Part shown: piece after piece, positions 39,140 through 47,152 of the stretch | Layout: every line of letters begins with the position of its first letter | Numbering within the stretch: position 1 is the first letter of the stretch | Assembly (NCBI GenBank): GCA_016125255.1 | Contig: WGMD01000003.1 | Span: 124,001 to 188,000 of the forward strand | Source of the DNA: Planctomycetota bacterium | GTDB taxonomy: Bacteria; Planctomycetota; Phycisphaerae; Phycisphaerales; Zrk34 | Reading direction: 5' to 3' | Length of the DNA: 64,000 nt | The notes under the pieces: generated by a model | What the model was told of the DNA's origin: nothing | What the model saw: the letters and a program-made list of their open reading frames with translations, nothing else | Databases searched by the model: none | Program-made: the position numbers and the translations under genes

Positions 39140-40084
39140 ATGATTCAAGTCCAGCAACTGGTCAAGTACTATGGCCCGCACCTGGCCGTCGATCGTCTCG
39201 ATCTGAATGTCGAAGACGGGCAGGTCGTCGGCATCCTCGGCCCCAACGGCGCGGGCAAGACGACCACCCTCCGCATCCTCACCTGCTTCATGCCCCCCAC
39301 CTCCGGCAACGCGAAGGTCAACGGGCACGACATCCTCACCGACTCCGACGCCGTGCGCAAAAGCATCGGCTATCTGCCCGAAGCCACGCCGCTCTATCCC
39401 GAGATGCGCGTCTGCGAGCAGCTTCATTACTTCGGCCGGCTGCACGGACTCTCCCGCGCGGCGCGGCAGCATCGCATCGCCGACCTGACCGATGCCTGCG
39501 GCCTGAATCAGATCATTCATCGCCCCATCGGCAATCTCTCCAAGGGCAACAAGCAGCGCGTCGGGCTGGCGCAGGCGCTTTTGCACGATCCGCCCGTGCT
39601 CATTCTCGACGAACCGACCGCCGGCCTGGACCCGACGCAGATCACCGAGGTCCGCAAGCTGATCCTCTCGCTCGCCGAGCGTAAGACGATTCTGCTCTGC
39701 ACGCACATTCTCCCCGAAGTCGAAAAGACGTGTCAGCGCGTGGTGATCATCAACCGCGGGCGCATCGCCGCCGAGGGCACGCCCGACGATCTGAAGGCGA
39801 AGGTCCGGCTCAGGAGCCGCGTGCTCGTCGAGGTCAAGGCGGAGCCGGAGCAGGTTCGCGCCGCGTTCGAGAAGCTCAATCACGTGGCGGACGTGAGCGT
39901 GACGAGCCACAACGGATGGACCAGCGCCGCGGTGACGCCCAAGGGCGGAGCCGACATTCGCGAACTGCTCGGCGACGCGGTGATCGAGCGCCGATGGAGT
40001 CTGCGCGAAATGCGTCACGAAACCGCCAGTCTCGAGGAATTCTTCATCCAGATCACCAGCGCCGACTCCATCGCCGCCGCGTAA
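39140..40084 (+). CDS. ABC transporter ATP-binding protein, GldA-like
   Basis: 314 residues. GPNGAGKTT is Walker A (34-42), LSKGNKQRVGLAQAL the ABC signature, VLILDEPTAGLD Walker B and CTHILPEVEK the H-loop. After about residue 225 a C-terminal regulatory domain follows (VLVEVKAEPEQVRAAFEKLN). The gene starts a four-gene run with a permease, a GldG-like protein and a DUF4340 protein. In Bacteroidetes GldA/F/G form an ABC transporter needed for gliding; in planctomycetes the same set exists without known gliding, so the cargo is unknown. Confidence 0.92.
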   Translation: MIQVQQLVKYYGPHLAVDRLDLNVEDGQVVGILGPNGAGKTTTLRILTCFMPPTSGNAKVNGHDILTDSDAVRKSIGYLPEATPLYPEMRVCEQLHYFGRLHGLSRAARQHRIADLTDACGLNQIIHRPIGNLSKGNKQRVGLAQALLHDPPVLILDEPTAGLDPTQITEVRKLILSLAERKTILLCTHILPEVEKTCQRVVIINRGRIAAEGTPDDLKAKVRLRSRVLVEVKAEPEQVRAAFEKLNHVADVSVTSHNGWTSAAVTPKGGADIRELLGDAVIERRWSLREMRHETASLEEFFIQITSADSIAAA

Positions 40085-40117
40085 GTAGCTTTCAGCGATT
40101 AGCATTCAGGTATCCGC

Positions 40118-40843
40118 ATGAACAACACACTCGCCATCGCACGACGTGAACTATCAAGCTTCTTCTTCTCGCCGATCGCTTATGTGGTCATGGCGGTGTT
40201 CGCCCTGCTGTCGGGGCTGTTTTTTCTGGCGGCGCCCAACGGGAGCTTCGCTCCCGGCGAGCCGGCGCAGATGCGTCATGCCTTCTTCTGGCTCGTCTGG
40301 GTGCTGATCGCCATCGTCCCCGCCATCAGCATGCGCCTCGTCAGCGAAGAGCTGCGCATGGGCACGATCGAGCCGCTGATGACCAGCCCGATCAGCGATG
40401 TAGAGGTCATCCTCGGCAAATGGCTCGGCGGGCTGAGCTTCTTCGTCGTCCTGCTCGTGCCGACGTTCGTGTTCGTCGCGCTCCTGGCCATCTGGGGCAA
40501 GCCCGACTACGGACCGATCTTCACCGGCTACCTCGGCATGCTCCTGGTCGGCGGGCTGTACATGGCCATCGGCACGCTCGCGTCCGTGCTGACCCGCAAT
40601 CAGATCATCGCCTTCCTGCTGACCGTGTTTCTGATTCTGCTGCTCACCGTGGTGACTTATTTCGTCCCCAGCTATCTGCCCGTCCGGTTCGCCGAGGCGG
40701 TGCTGTACGTGAACGTCAACGAACAGTACGGCGCGTTTTCCAAGGGGCTCATCGACACGAGCAACTTCGTGTTCTTCCTCAGCGGCATCGCGCTGTTTCT
40801 CGTGCTGGCGGTCAAGGCGCTGGAGTCGCGCAAGTGGCGTTAA
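40118..40843 (+). CDS. ABC transporter permease, GldF-like
   Basis: 241 residues with six hydrophobic helices, e.g. AYVVMAVFALLSGLFFLAAP, WLVWVLIAIVPAISMRLV, FFVVLLVPTFVFVALLAIW and FLLTVFLILLLTVVTYFVP. SEELRMGTIEPLMTSPISD between helices 2 and 3 is the typical ABC-2 coupling loop. No catalytic motif is expected. The gene lies 33 bp after the ATPase gene and is followed by a repeat. Confidence 0.88.
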   Translation: MNNTLAIARRELSSFFFSPIAYVVMAVFALLSGLFFLAAPNGSFAPGEPAQMRHAFFWLVWVLIAIVPAISMRLVSEELRMGTIEPLMTSPISDVEVILGKWLGGLSFFVVLLVPTFVFVALLAIWGKPDYGPIFTGYLGMLLVGGLYMAIGTLASVLTRNQIIAFLLTVFLILLLTVVTYFVPSYLPVRFAEAVLYVNVNEQYGAFSKGLIDTSNFVFFLSGIALFLVLAVKALESRKWR

Positions 40844-40844
40844 T

Positions 40845-40901
40845 GAAGCACGCCGCAAGCGGCGTCGCCAAACAAGAAACTTGAAACTCGAAACCAGAAA
40901 C
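40845..40901. repeat. palindromic repeat plus GAAACT repeats
   Basis: 40845-40873 is an inverted copy of the GCGACGCCGCTTGCGGCGTG repeat. 40874-40901 has GAAACTTGAAACTCGAAAC tandem units just before the next start codon. Confidence 0.65.
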
Positions 40902-40912
40902 TTCTTCCTCCC

Positions 40913-43033
40913 ATGAGCGAATCGCAACACACACCCAATCAACATCAGCGCTGGCTCAAGTACGGTTTGAACGTGGCGGTGCTGATCCTCGCGACGATCG
41001 TCATCGTGGTGCTGGTCAACTGGATCGGTCACCGGCACTACCAGCGCTTCGACTTCACGCAGTCGCGGCAGTATTCGCTGAGCCCGCAGACGACGAAGCT
41101 GCTGGAGAAGCTCAAAACGCCGGTCAATATCACGACGTTTTACGTGCAGGGCACGGCGGAGGGCGATCTGCTCACGAAAGTCGATGACCTTCTGACCGAG
41201 TACAACCGCCGGGCGAACGACATCACGATCACGCACATCGACCCCGCGCTCAATCCGGAGAAGCGCGACCAGTTCATCGCCGACCTGACCGGCCGATTCC
41301 AGTCGGAGCTCGACACGTCCAAGGCGGCGATCGAAGGCGTCAAGAAGACGTTCGACGACGTGAAGGCGTTCGCCAATGCGCAGACGGCGGTGCTGCCGCA
41401 GGTGATGACGACGCTGGCGGAGGACGATCGCACGACGCCGCTTTTGATGAAGCAGCTCAATCAGATTTACATGCGGCTGGGCGAGGACCTGGGTTCGATC
41501 GCCGAGCAGATCGACACTTCGCTCAAGAGCAAGATGCCCGACTATCGCGCCGCCGCGGCGCTGGCGCGCTCGCCGCTGGAGCAGCTATCGAGCGGCGTCT
41601 TGAAGGTGGCGATCGAGCGGTTTCAGAAGCTCGCCGACGATCCCAAGACGCCCGACGCGGAGAAGGATGCCGTCTTGGGCATGCTCCGTTCGTACAAATC
41701 GATCAGCGACGAGGTGCAGGCGGCGACGTCGAAGCTCGACGATGTCCGCGCGCCCGGCTACACGCGCATCCGCAACAGTCTGCTCGACTCCAACTGCGTC
41801 GTCGTCACCACGCCCGCCGAAAAAACCCCCGCCGCCAAACCGGCGGAGGAGGATGACACGCATGGCGTCGTCGTGCTGACGCTCGACGAAATCTACCCCA
41901 ACCTTGTCCGCGCGCAGGTCGAGCGCAACGAGGTCCGCCCCGAAGACGGCTACAAGGGCGAGGAAGTCATCACCGGCGCGATCCTGCGATTGACCTACAA
42001 GCATGACACGCGCATCGTGTTCATCAATCCGGCGATGCAGTCGGTGATGCAGCGCGGCGACCCGAGCCAGACGTACAGCGCGGTGATCGATCGACTCCAG
42101 AAGATGAACTTCAAGGTCGACGAATGGCAGCCGGGCGGGAGCATGGGCCCGGGCGGACAGCCGATGCCCCCGCAGCCCAAGCCCACGCCGCAGCCGGGCC
42201 AGACGATGATCTTCGTCGCGCTGCCGGCGCCGGCGCAGGACCCGCGGCGTCAGCAGATGCCGCTGGGCCCGATGATCGCGTCGGCGGTCAAGGAGCATCT
42301 GGACGCGGGGCAGCCGGCGATGGTGATGCTCGCGCCGTCGTCGATGATGGCGTTCGGTCAGCCGGACCCGATGCTCGAACCGCTCAAGGATTGGGGCATC
42401 ACGGCCGACGTCTCGCGCAGTCTGCTCACGGCCGTGCCGGGCAACGGCGGACGCATGCGGACGATCAATCAGATCACGATCGACAGCTTCCCGCCCGACA
42501 CCGCCATCGGTAAAGCCGTGCGCGGACTCAAGGGCGTGCTCGTGCGCGGCGTCGCCCTCAATCTCCCCGCCGCCCCGCCGAAGGGCGTCACGCTCGAGCC
42601 CCTCGCCAAGAGCCCCGACGACTGCTGGGACGACACGGACTATTTCCAGATGGACGAAGCCAAGAAGGATGACACCGATCCGAAGGGCCCGTTCGTCGTC
42701 GCGGCGGCGGCGAGCAAGGGCGACAATCGCCTCGTCGTCGTCGGCGATCCGGTCTTCGCTTCGGACATGGTCGCCAACGCCGGTCCGCAGGACCTCTTCG
42801 GCAACACCGTCTACGCCGCCTTCCCCGCCAACGCCGAACTGTTCGTCAACAGCATCTACTGGCTCGCTCATCAGGATCAGCTCATCGCCCCCGGCGCCCG
42901 CACGCAGGACACCCGCCGCATCGAGCCGATGACGCGCGGCGTGCTGGTGGGCATCTGGTGGTTCGTCCTCGCCGGCGTCCCGGCCGTGTGTCTGGCCCTC
43001 GGCGCGTTCGTCTGGTCCATCCGACGCCGTTGA
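40913..43033 (+). CDS. GldG-like ABC-associated membrane protein
   Basis: 706 residues. An N-terminal membrane helix (about 17-38, YGLNVAVLILATIVIVVLV) is followed by the family segment RQYSLSPQTTKLLEKLKTPV. A long extracytoplasmic part contains an ABC-type_uncharacterised-transport fold with Pro/Gly-rich insertion (GGSMGPGGQPMPPQPKPTPQ). A C-terminal helix (GIWWFVLAGVPAVCLALGAF) ends in SIRRR. In the GldAFG group this subunit sits across the membrane, with its large domain outside. It shares the operon with the DUF4340 gene. Confidence 0.85.
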   Translation: MSESQHTPNQHQRWLKYGLNVAVLILATIVIVVLVNWIGHRHYQRFDFTQSRQYSLSPQTTKLLEKLKTPVNITTFYVQGTAEGDLLTKVDDLLTEYNRRANDITITHIDPALNPEKRDQFIADLTGRFQSELDTSKAAIEGVKKTFDDVKAFANAQTAVLPQVMTTLAEDDRTTPLLMKQLNQIYMRLGEDLGSIAEQIDTSLKSKMPDYRAAAALARSPLEQLSSGVLKVAIERFQKLADDPKTPDAEKDAVLGMLRSYKSISDEVQAATSKLDDVRAPGYTRIRNSLLDSNCVVVTTPAEKTPAAKPAEEDDTHGVVVLTLDEIYPNLVRAQVERNEVRPEDGYKGEEVITGAILRLTYKHDTRIVFINPAMQSVMQRGDPSQTYSAVIDRLQKMNFKVDEWQPGGSMGPGGQPMPPQPKPTPQPGQTMIFVALPAPAQDPRRQQMPLGPMIASAVKEHLDAGQPAMVMLAPSSMMAFGQPDPMLEPLKDWGITADVSRSLLTAVPGNGGRMRTINQITIDSFPPDTAIGKAVRGLKGVLVRGVALNLPAAPPKGVTLEPLAKSPDDCWDDTDYFQMDEAKKDDTDPKGPFVVAAAASKGDNRLVVVGDPVFASDMVANAGPQDLFGNTVYAAFPANAELFVNSIYWLAHQDQLIAPGARTQDTRRIEPMTRGVLVGIWWFVLAGVPAVCLALGAFVWSIRRR

Positions 43034-43069
43034 TCCTTCTTCGTCACTCGTACCGGTTGCACTGCGATC

Positions 43070-45322
43070 ATGAACATCAAGACGACCCTCATCGTGCTCC
43101 TCATCGCCGTCGCGCTGGCGGTCTACTTCATCGTCGTCGAACCCAAGACGACCACCACGCAGCAGCGCGAGGAACAGGCCAGCCAGCAGCCCGCCGAGTC
43201 CGGCACGCTCCTGCTCGCCGCCGACGCCTTCCCCGCCGACAAGATCAAAACCATCCGCATCGACAAGCCCGGCCAGCCGCAGGTGGTCATCGAGAAAATC
43301 GGCGAGGACTGGACGCAGACCGCCCCCGTCAGGTTCAAGCTTCAGTCTTGGCAGGTCAAGCCCTTCGTCGATCAGGCCAAAGCCCTCCGCTACACCTCGA
43401 CATTCAAACCCGCCGACCGCTCCGTCAAGCTTGACACGCTCGGCCTCGACTCCCCCCTCGCGAAAATCACCTACGAAGGCGACGGCTTCAAGCCCGTCAC
43501 CCTCACGCTCGGCTCGCGCGCCGCCGCCGGACGCGCCTACCTCACCACCGACACGCCCAGCGAAACCGCCCTCGTCTACGTCGTCGATGACGCCCTGCAT
43601 CAGACCGCGCAGCAAAAGAACGTCCGCGACATGCGCGATCGCAGTCTCGCCAGCTTCGAGCCCGGACAAGCCCGACGCATCGAACTGAAGCGCGATGATC
43701 TGGACCTGACCCTCATGGAGCGCGACACGCGCTGGGTCATCACCAGCCCCGTCACCGGACGCGCCGATCGTGACAAGGCCAACAACCTCATCCGCGCCCT
43801 GACCAGCGCGAGCGTCAGCGACTTCGTCGCCGACAACCCCGCCAATCTCGCCGCCTTCGGCCTCGACAAACCCGCCATCGAACTGGCCGTCGACGTCGCC
43901 AACCCCGCCCCCGCCCCGGCGCCCGACGCCGGTAAAAAAGACGAGAAAACCCCGGCGAAACCCGCGCAAACCGTGACGACGCATGTCCTGAAAATCGGCG
44001 CGCCGACGGACCTGGGCAAAACCAAATACTTCGCCATGCTCGACGACGTCCCCGCCGTCTTCTCCCTCGGCAAAGCCGACGTCGACAAGCTCAACGTCAA
44101 GGTCGACGATGTGCGCGACCCCAAACTCACCTCCGCGCTGATCGACGATGCCCGGGAGATCACCATCAAGACCGGCGACAACACGCTGCACATGATCAAG
44201 AACCCCGCCTGGGCCTTCGCCGATCCCAAGCCGCCCTACGAACTCGATGGACAGCGCATGAGCGAACTGCTCGATGCGCTCTTCAAGACCCAGGCGGCTT
44301 CCTTCGTGGACCTCTCCACCGTCAAACTCAAGGAGCCCGTCGCCGAAGTGACCCTCGCCCTGCTCGCCAAGACCGAGCCGCAGACGCTCAAGCTTTATGA
44401 CCACGGCTCCGATCAACTCCTCGTCGTGCTCGGCTCCGAGACGACCGGCTACGTCGTCCCCCGCGCCGATCTGAAGGACCTCTTCGAGCCCGCGCTCTCC
44501 TTCCGCGAGCGCACCGTGCTTGACCTCAACCCCGATGCGATCGCCAAGCTGACGCTCACGCGCTCCGGCGAATTCCCCGCCAAATATGAGCTGACCCGCG
44601 CCGCTCCGAAGGACAAGGAAAAAGTCGGCGACTGGAAACTCGACGGCCTCGATGAACAAGCCGTCATGAACGTCATCGACATGCTTCATCCGCTCCACGC
44701 CGAAGCGTTCCTCCCCGAATCCGCCGTCACCAAGCCCGAAGCCGCCGTGCTCGACATCGAACTCGCCGACGGCACCAGGTATGTCCTGACCGTCCATCCC
44801 GATTCGCACATCGCTTCACTTAATGCCGTCGACGAACCCTTCAAGGTGAGCGATGACGTCGCCGCCGCCGTCGCCGCCGAGCTGCGCGATCCCCTCGTCC
44901 TCAACCTCGACATCGACAAGCTGGCGAAGGTGACGAGCGGCCCCGCCATCATCCGACGCGACGCCGACGGCAAGTACACGATCTCCGGCGACGACAAGGT
45001 CACCGAGAAAATCGCCGCCGGCCTCTTCGATGAACTGGCCGGCCTGCGCGCTGATCATTTCGTCGACGCCGCCCCCGCAGGCGACCCCGTCGCGACGCTG
45101 ACGATCACCACCACCGACGACAAATCGCAGACGCTTAAAGTCTGGAGCGCCGACAACCGCGTCACCGCCCAGCTCGGCGACAAAGTCTTCACCCTCCCGC
45201 ACGATGCCCTGCTCCCCCTGACCCTCAAGGAAAAACCCGCCCCGCCCAAACTCCCCCGCTCCCTCCCCAACCTCCCCGGACTCCCGCATGGCCTCCCCCC
45301 CGGCATCCTCCCGCCGCAGTGA
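43070..45322 (+). CDS. DUF4340-domain protein of the Gld-like exporter operon
   Basis: 750 residues. An N-terminal membrane helix (LIVLLIAVALAVYFIVV) is followed by a long run of beta-rich DUF4340 repeats: FPADKIKTIRIDKPGQPQVV, TSTFKPADRSVKLDTLGLDS, LIDDAREITIKTGDNTLHMI and later copies. The C-terminus is Pro-rich (PPKLPRSLPNLPGLP). DUF4340 proteins usually accompany GldAFG-like transporters, probably as the external component. It is about 30-50% longer than the usual 400-550 residues because of extra repeats. Confidence 0.8.
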   Translation: MNIKTTLIVLLIAVALAVYFIVVEPKTTTTQQREEQASQQPAESGTLLLAADAFPADKIKTIRIDKPGQPQVVIEKIGEDWTQTAPVRFKLQSWQVKPFVDQAKALRYTSTFKPADRSVKLDTLGLDSPLAKITYEGDGFKPVTLTLGSRAAAGRAYLTTDTPSETALVYVVDDALHQTAQQKNVRDMRDRSLASFEPGQARRIELKRDDLDLTLMERDTRWVITSPVTGRADRDKANNLIRALTSASVSDFVADNPANLAAFGLDKPAIELAVDVANPAPAPAPDAGKKDEKTPAKPAQTVTTHVLKIGAPTDLGKTKYFAMLDDVPAVFSLGKADVDKLNVKVDDVRDPKLTSALIDDAREITIKTGDNTLHMIKNPAWAFADPKPPYELDGQRMSELLDALFKTQAASFVDLSTVKLKEPVAEVTLALLAKTEPQTLKLYDHGSDQLLVVLGSETTGYVVPRADLKDLFEPALSFRERTVLDLNPDAIAKLTLTRSGEFPAKYELTRAAPKDKEKVGDWKLDGLDEQAVMNVIDMLHPLHAEAFLPESAVTKPEAAVLDIELADGTRYVLTVHPDSHIASLNAVDEPFKVSDDVAAAVAAELRDPLVLNLDIDKLAKVTSGPAIIRRDADGKYTISGDDKVTEKIAAGLFDELAGLRADHFVDAAPAGDPVATLTITTTDDKSQTLKVWSADNRVTAQLGDKVFTLPHDALLPLTLKEKPAPPKLPRSLPNLPGLPHGLPPGILPPQ

Positions 45323-45333
45323 CCGGGCCGCGC

Positions 45334-45339
45334 TATAAT
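45334..45339 (+). promoter_or_regulatory. -10 box directly before the DUF433 gene
   Basis: A perfect TATAAT ends 8 bp before the ATG, so the transcript would begin at or near the start codon (leaderless). No -35 hexamer is seen at 17 bp. Confidence 0.5.
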
Positions 45340-45347
45340 CGTGCACC

Positions 45348-45584
45348 ATGGTGAACTGGCATGACCATCTCGAATCCGATTCCGCCGTGTGTCATGGTCA
45401 ACTGCGCATCCGGGGTACGCGCGTGTACGTGACGAATATCCTCGACTCCCTCGCCGAGGGCGCCACGCGCGAACAGATCATCGCCAGCTTTCCGTCGGTC
45501 CAGACCGCCGACATCGACGCCGCGCTCGCCTACGCCGCCGATCTGGCCCGCGAGGAATCGATCCTGCCGATTGCCGGGCGATGA
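45348..45584 (+). CDS. DUF433 antitoxin-like protein
   Basis: 78 residues. CHGQLRIRGTRVYVTNILDS and EQIIASFPSVQTADIDAALA match DUF433, a winged-helix family that usually precedes a DUF5615 PIN-like toxin. It probably binds its own promoter and neutralises the toxin. The stop overlaps the next ATG by four bases. Confidence 0.8.
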   Translation: MVNWHDHLESDSAVCHGQLRIRGTRVYVTNILDSLAEGATREQIIASFPSVQTADIDAALAYAADLAREESILPIAGR

Positions 45585-45930
45585 AGTTCAAGCTCGACGA
45601 GAACATCCCGATCGAACTCAAGGCGCAGATCGCCGCGGACGGACATGATGTACATACGCTCCACGATGAACAGCTCGTCGGCGTCAGCGACGCGGACCTG
45701 ATGAAACGCATCGTCATCGAACAACGCGTGCTCTTGACCCTCGACAAAGGCATCGCTGACATTCGTCATATCCACCCGCCCAATATCCCGGTCTGGTGCT
45801 GTTTCGGCCCAATGCCTTCGGACGACTCGTCGTCGCGCGATTCATCCTCGATCATCTGCATCACGTTTTGAACATCGACCCCGCCGGTCGCCTCATCGTC
45901 ATCAGCGATCACAACGTGCGCATTCGATAA
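45581..45930 (+). pseudogene. DUF5615 (PIN-like) toxin, frameshifted
   Basis: The first 69 residues (MKFKLDENIPIELKAQIAAD, then LLTLDKGIADIRHIHPPNIP) are a DUF5615 protein with the Asp/Glu residues of a PIN-like nuclease (LDEN, TLDKG). At about 45786-45790 one base is missing from a C-run (ATCCCGG). The frame as it stands ends at 45871 with an unrelated tail (VWCCFGPMPSDD). Adding one C restores GLVLFRPNAFGRL and HHVLNIDPAGRLIVISDHN, the normal end, to a stop at 45928-45930. It is therefore a single-base frameshift: either an inactivating mutation or a sequencing error. Confidence 0.85.
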
Positions 45931-45962
45931 CATTCGACACGCCCGAAATCGTTCGTCATGAC

Positions 45963-46970
45963 CTACTTCCGCGTCATCACCTCAAACGCCCCCGTCATCG
46001 GCCCCCAGGCCGGCAGCTTCTCGAATTTGACCGCCGCCCAGGTCGTGCACAGATACCCCATCATGCCCGGCCCTTCGTGCTGTCTCGCATCCGCCGCCAG
46101 CGCCTTCGCCGCCTCCGCATCCTTCCAACCCGCCGGCCAGACGCGAAATCCCTTGTCCATGAAAATCGAAATCGACGGATACGTCGCGCGCTTCCCGTAG
46201 TGCCAATCGCACATCACGATGTCCTTGGGAATCCGGTCGATCGCCGCGCTCGTCCCGTTGGCCGACGCCTCCCATTCGCCGTAGCCCGTCGCCGCCGCGT
46301 CGAGCAGCCGGTCGCCCCACATGAGCATCGTCATCTTCCGCTCGCCGACGATGTGCTGATGCAGATGGTTCACCGCCAGCGCGAACGAAGCCGCCGGATC
46401 CGTCCCCTTGCAGCGCTCGCAATGCTCCGATGAAATGATGAACACCTCATCCATGCCCACGTGAAACATCTTCGCCTCGAACGCCTCGGCGATCTCGTCA
46501 ATCAGGGCAAATGCGATCGTGTCCGTTTCCGGATTCCGGGGGCACCAGCTTCGACAATAAATCCCCTGATTTTGCGGGTATTTCCCGGGGGTTTCGTCCA
46601 GTTCCGGATGCGCCGTCAGCAGCTTGAGCGTCTGCTTTTTCCATGACTGATGCCCCAGACAATTCATCTCGGGGATGACTTCGATCCCCGCCGCCCGCGC
46701 CGCCGCCGCGAATGTATGCGCCGACGCCGCCGTGACTCCGCCTTCTTCGGCGACTTCCGGATGCGATTGGAAGGCGAAGTTGTAATTTATTTCCACGATG
46801 AGATGCGTGACGCCCCGCGCGTGCAGGGCCGGAAGCTGCGTCTGCAATTCCCGCAGCGACCCGTCGCCGAAGATCATGACATGCACGCCCAACCACGGTT
46901 CCGCGGCCAGAGCCGCGGCATGCGAAAACAGACCTGCCGCCATCACCGCCGCAAAACCAATCCGTCGCAT
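45963..46970 (-). CDS. secreted glycoside hydrolase, GH20-like
   Basis: 335 residues with a signal peptide (MRRIGFAAVMAAGLFSHAAA, cleavage near LAAE). A TIM barrel is suggested by THLIVEINYNFAFQS and AGIEVIPEMNCLGHQSW, and FHVGMDE (169-175) gives the Asp-Glu pair typical of GH20 beta-N-acetylhexosaminidases. The protein lacks the usual N-terminal GH20b domain and is shorter than classical members, so substrate specificity is open. GGGAGG lies before the ATG at 46970. Confidence 0.72.
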   Translation of the reverse strand: MRRIGFAAVMAAGLFSHAAALAAEPWLGVHVMIFGDGSLRELQTQLPALHARGVTHLIVEINYNFAFQSHPEVAEEGGVTAASAHTFAAAARAAGIEVIPEMNCLGHQSWKKQTLKLLTAHPELDETPGKYPQNQGIYCRSWCPRNPETDTIAFALIDEIAEAFEAKMFHVGMDEVFIISSEHCERCKGTDPAASFALAVNHLHQHIVGERKMTMLMWGDRLLDAAATGYGEWEASANGTSAAIDRIPKDIVMCDWHYGKRATYPSISIFMDKGFRVWPAGWKDAEAAKALAADARQHEGPGMMGYLCTTWAAVKFEKLPAWGPMTGAFEVMTRK

Positions 46971-47018
46971 GCCATGCCTCCCTCGTGCTCGTGCACGCTT
47001 CACGTGCACGGTTGTTCT

Positions 47019-47146
47019 TACCCCCTCTCCCGCCGGGAGAGGGCTGGGGCGAGGGTGCACCCAATCACGAACCGCGCCCGATGCGCAGCGCGCCCGACAC
47101 CGGGGCCGCCCTCACCCTAACCCTCTCCCGGGGGAGAGGGGACCGG
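47019..47146. repeat. 128-bp composite repeat, copy 1
   Basis: Left arm TACCCCCTCTCCCGCCGGGA, right arm CCCTCTCCCGGGGGAGAGGG; the centre contains CCCGATGCGCAGCGCGCC. Same length and layout as 49578-49705. Confidence 0.8.
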
Positions 47147-47152
47147 AGCGAA

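Noticed and set aside
41585..44809. Minus-strand open frame of 1074 residues
   Set aside because: Antisense to the GldG-like and DUF4340 genes, with no recognisable motif.
47019..47146. CRISPR-like array from the repeated CCCTCTCCC units
   Set aside because: Only two palindromic units with no regular spacers and no cas genes.
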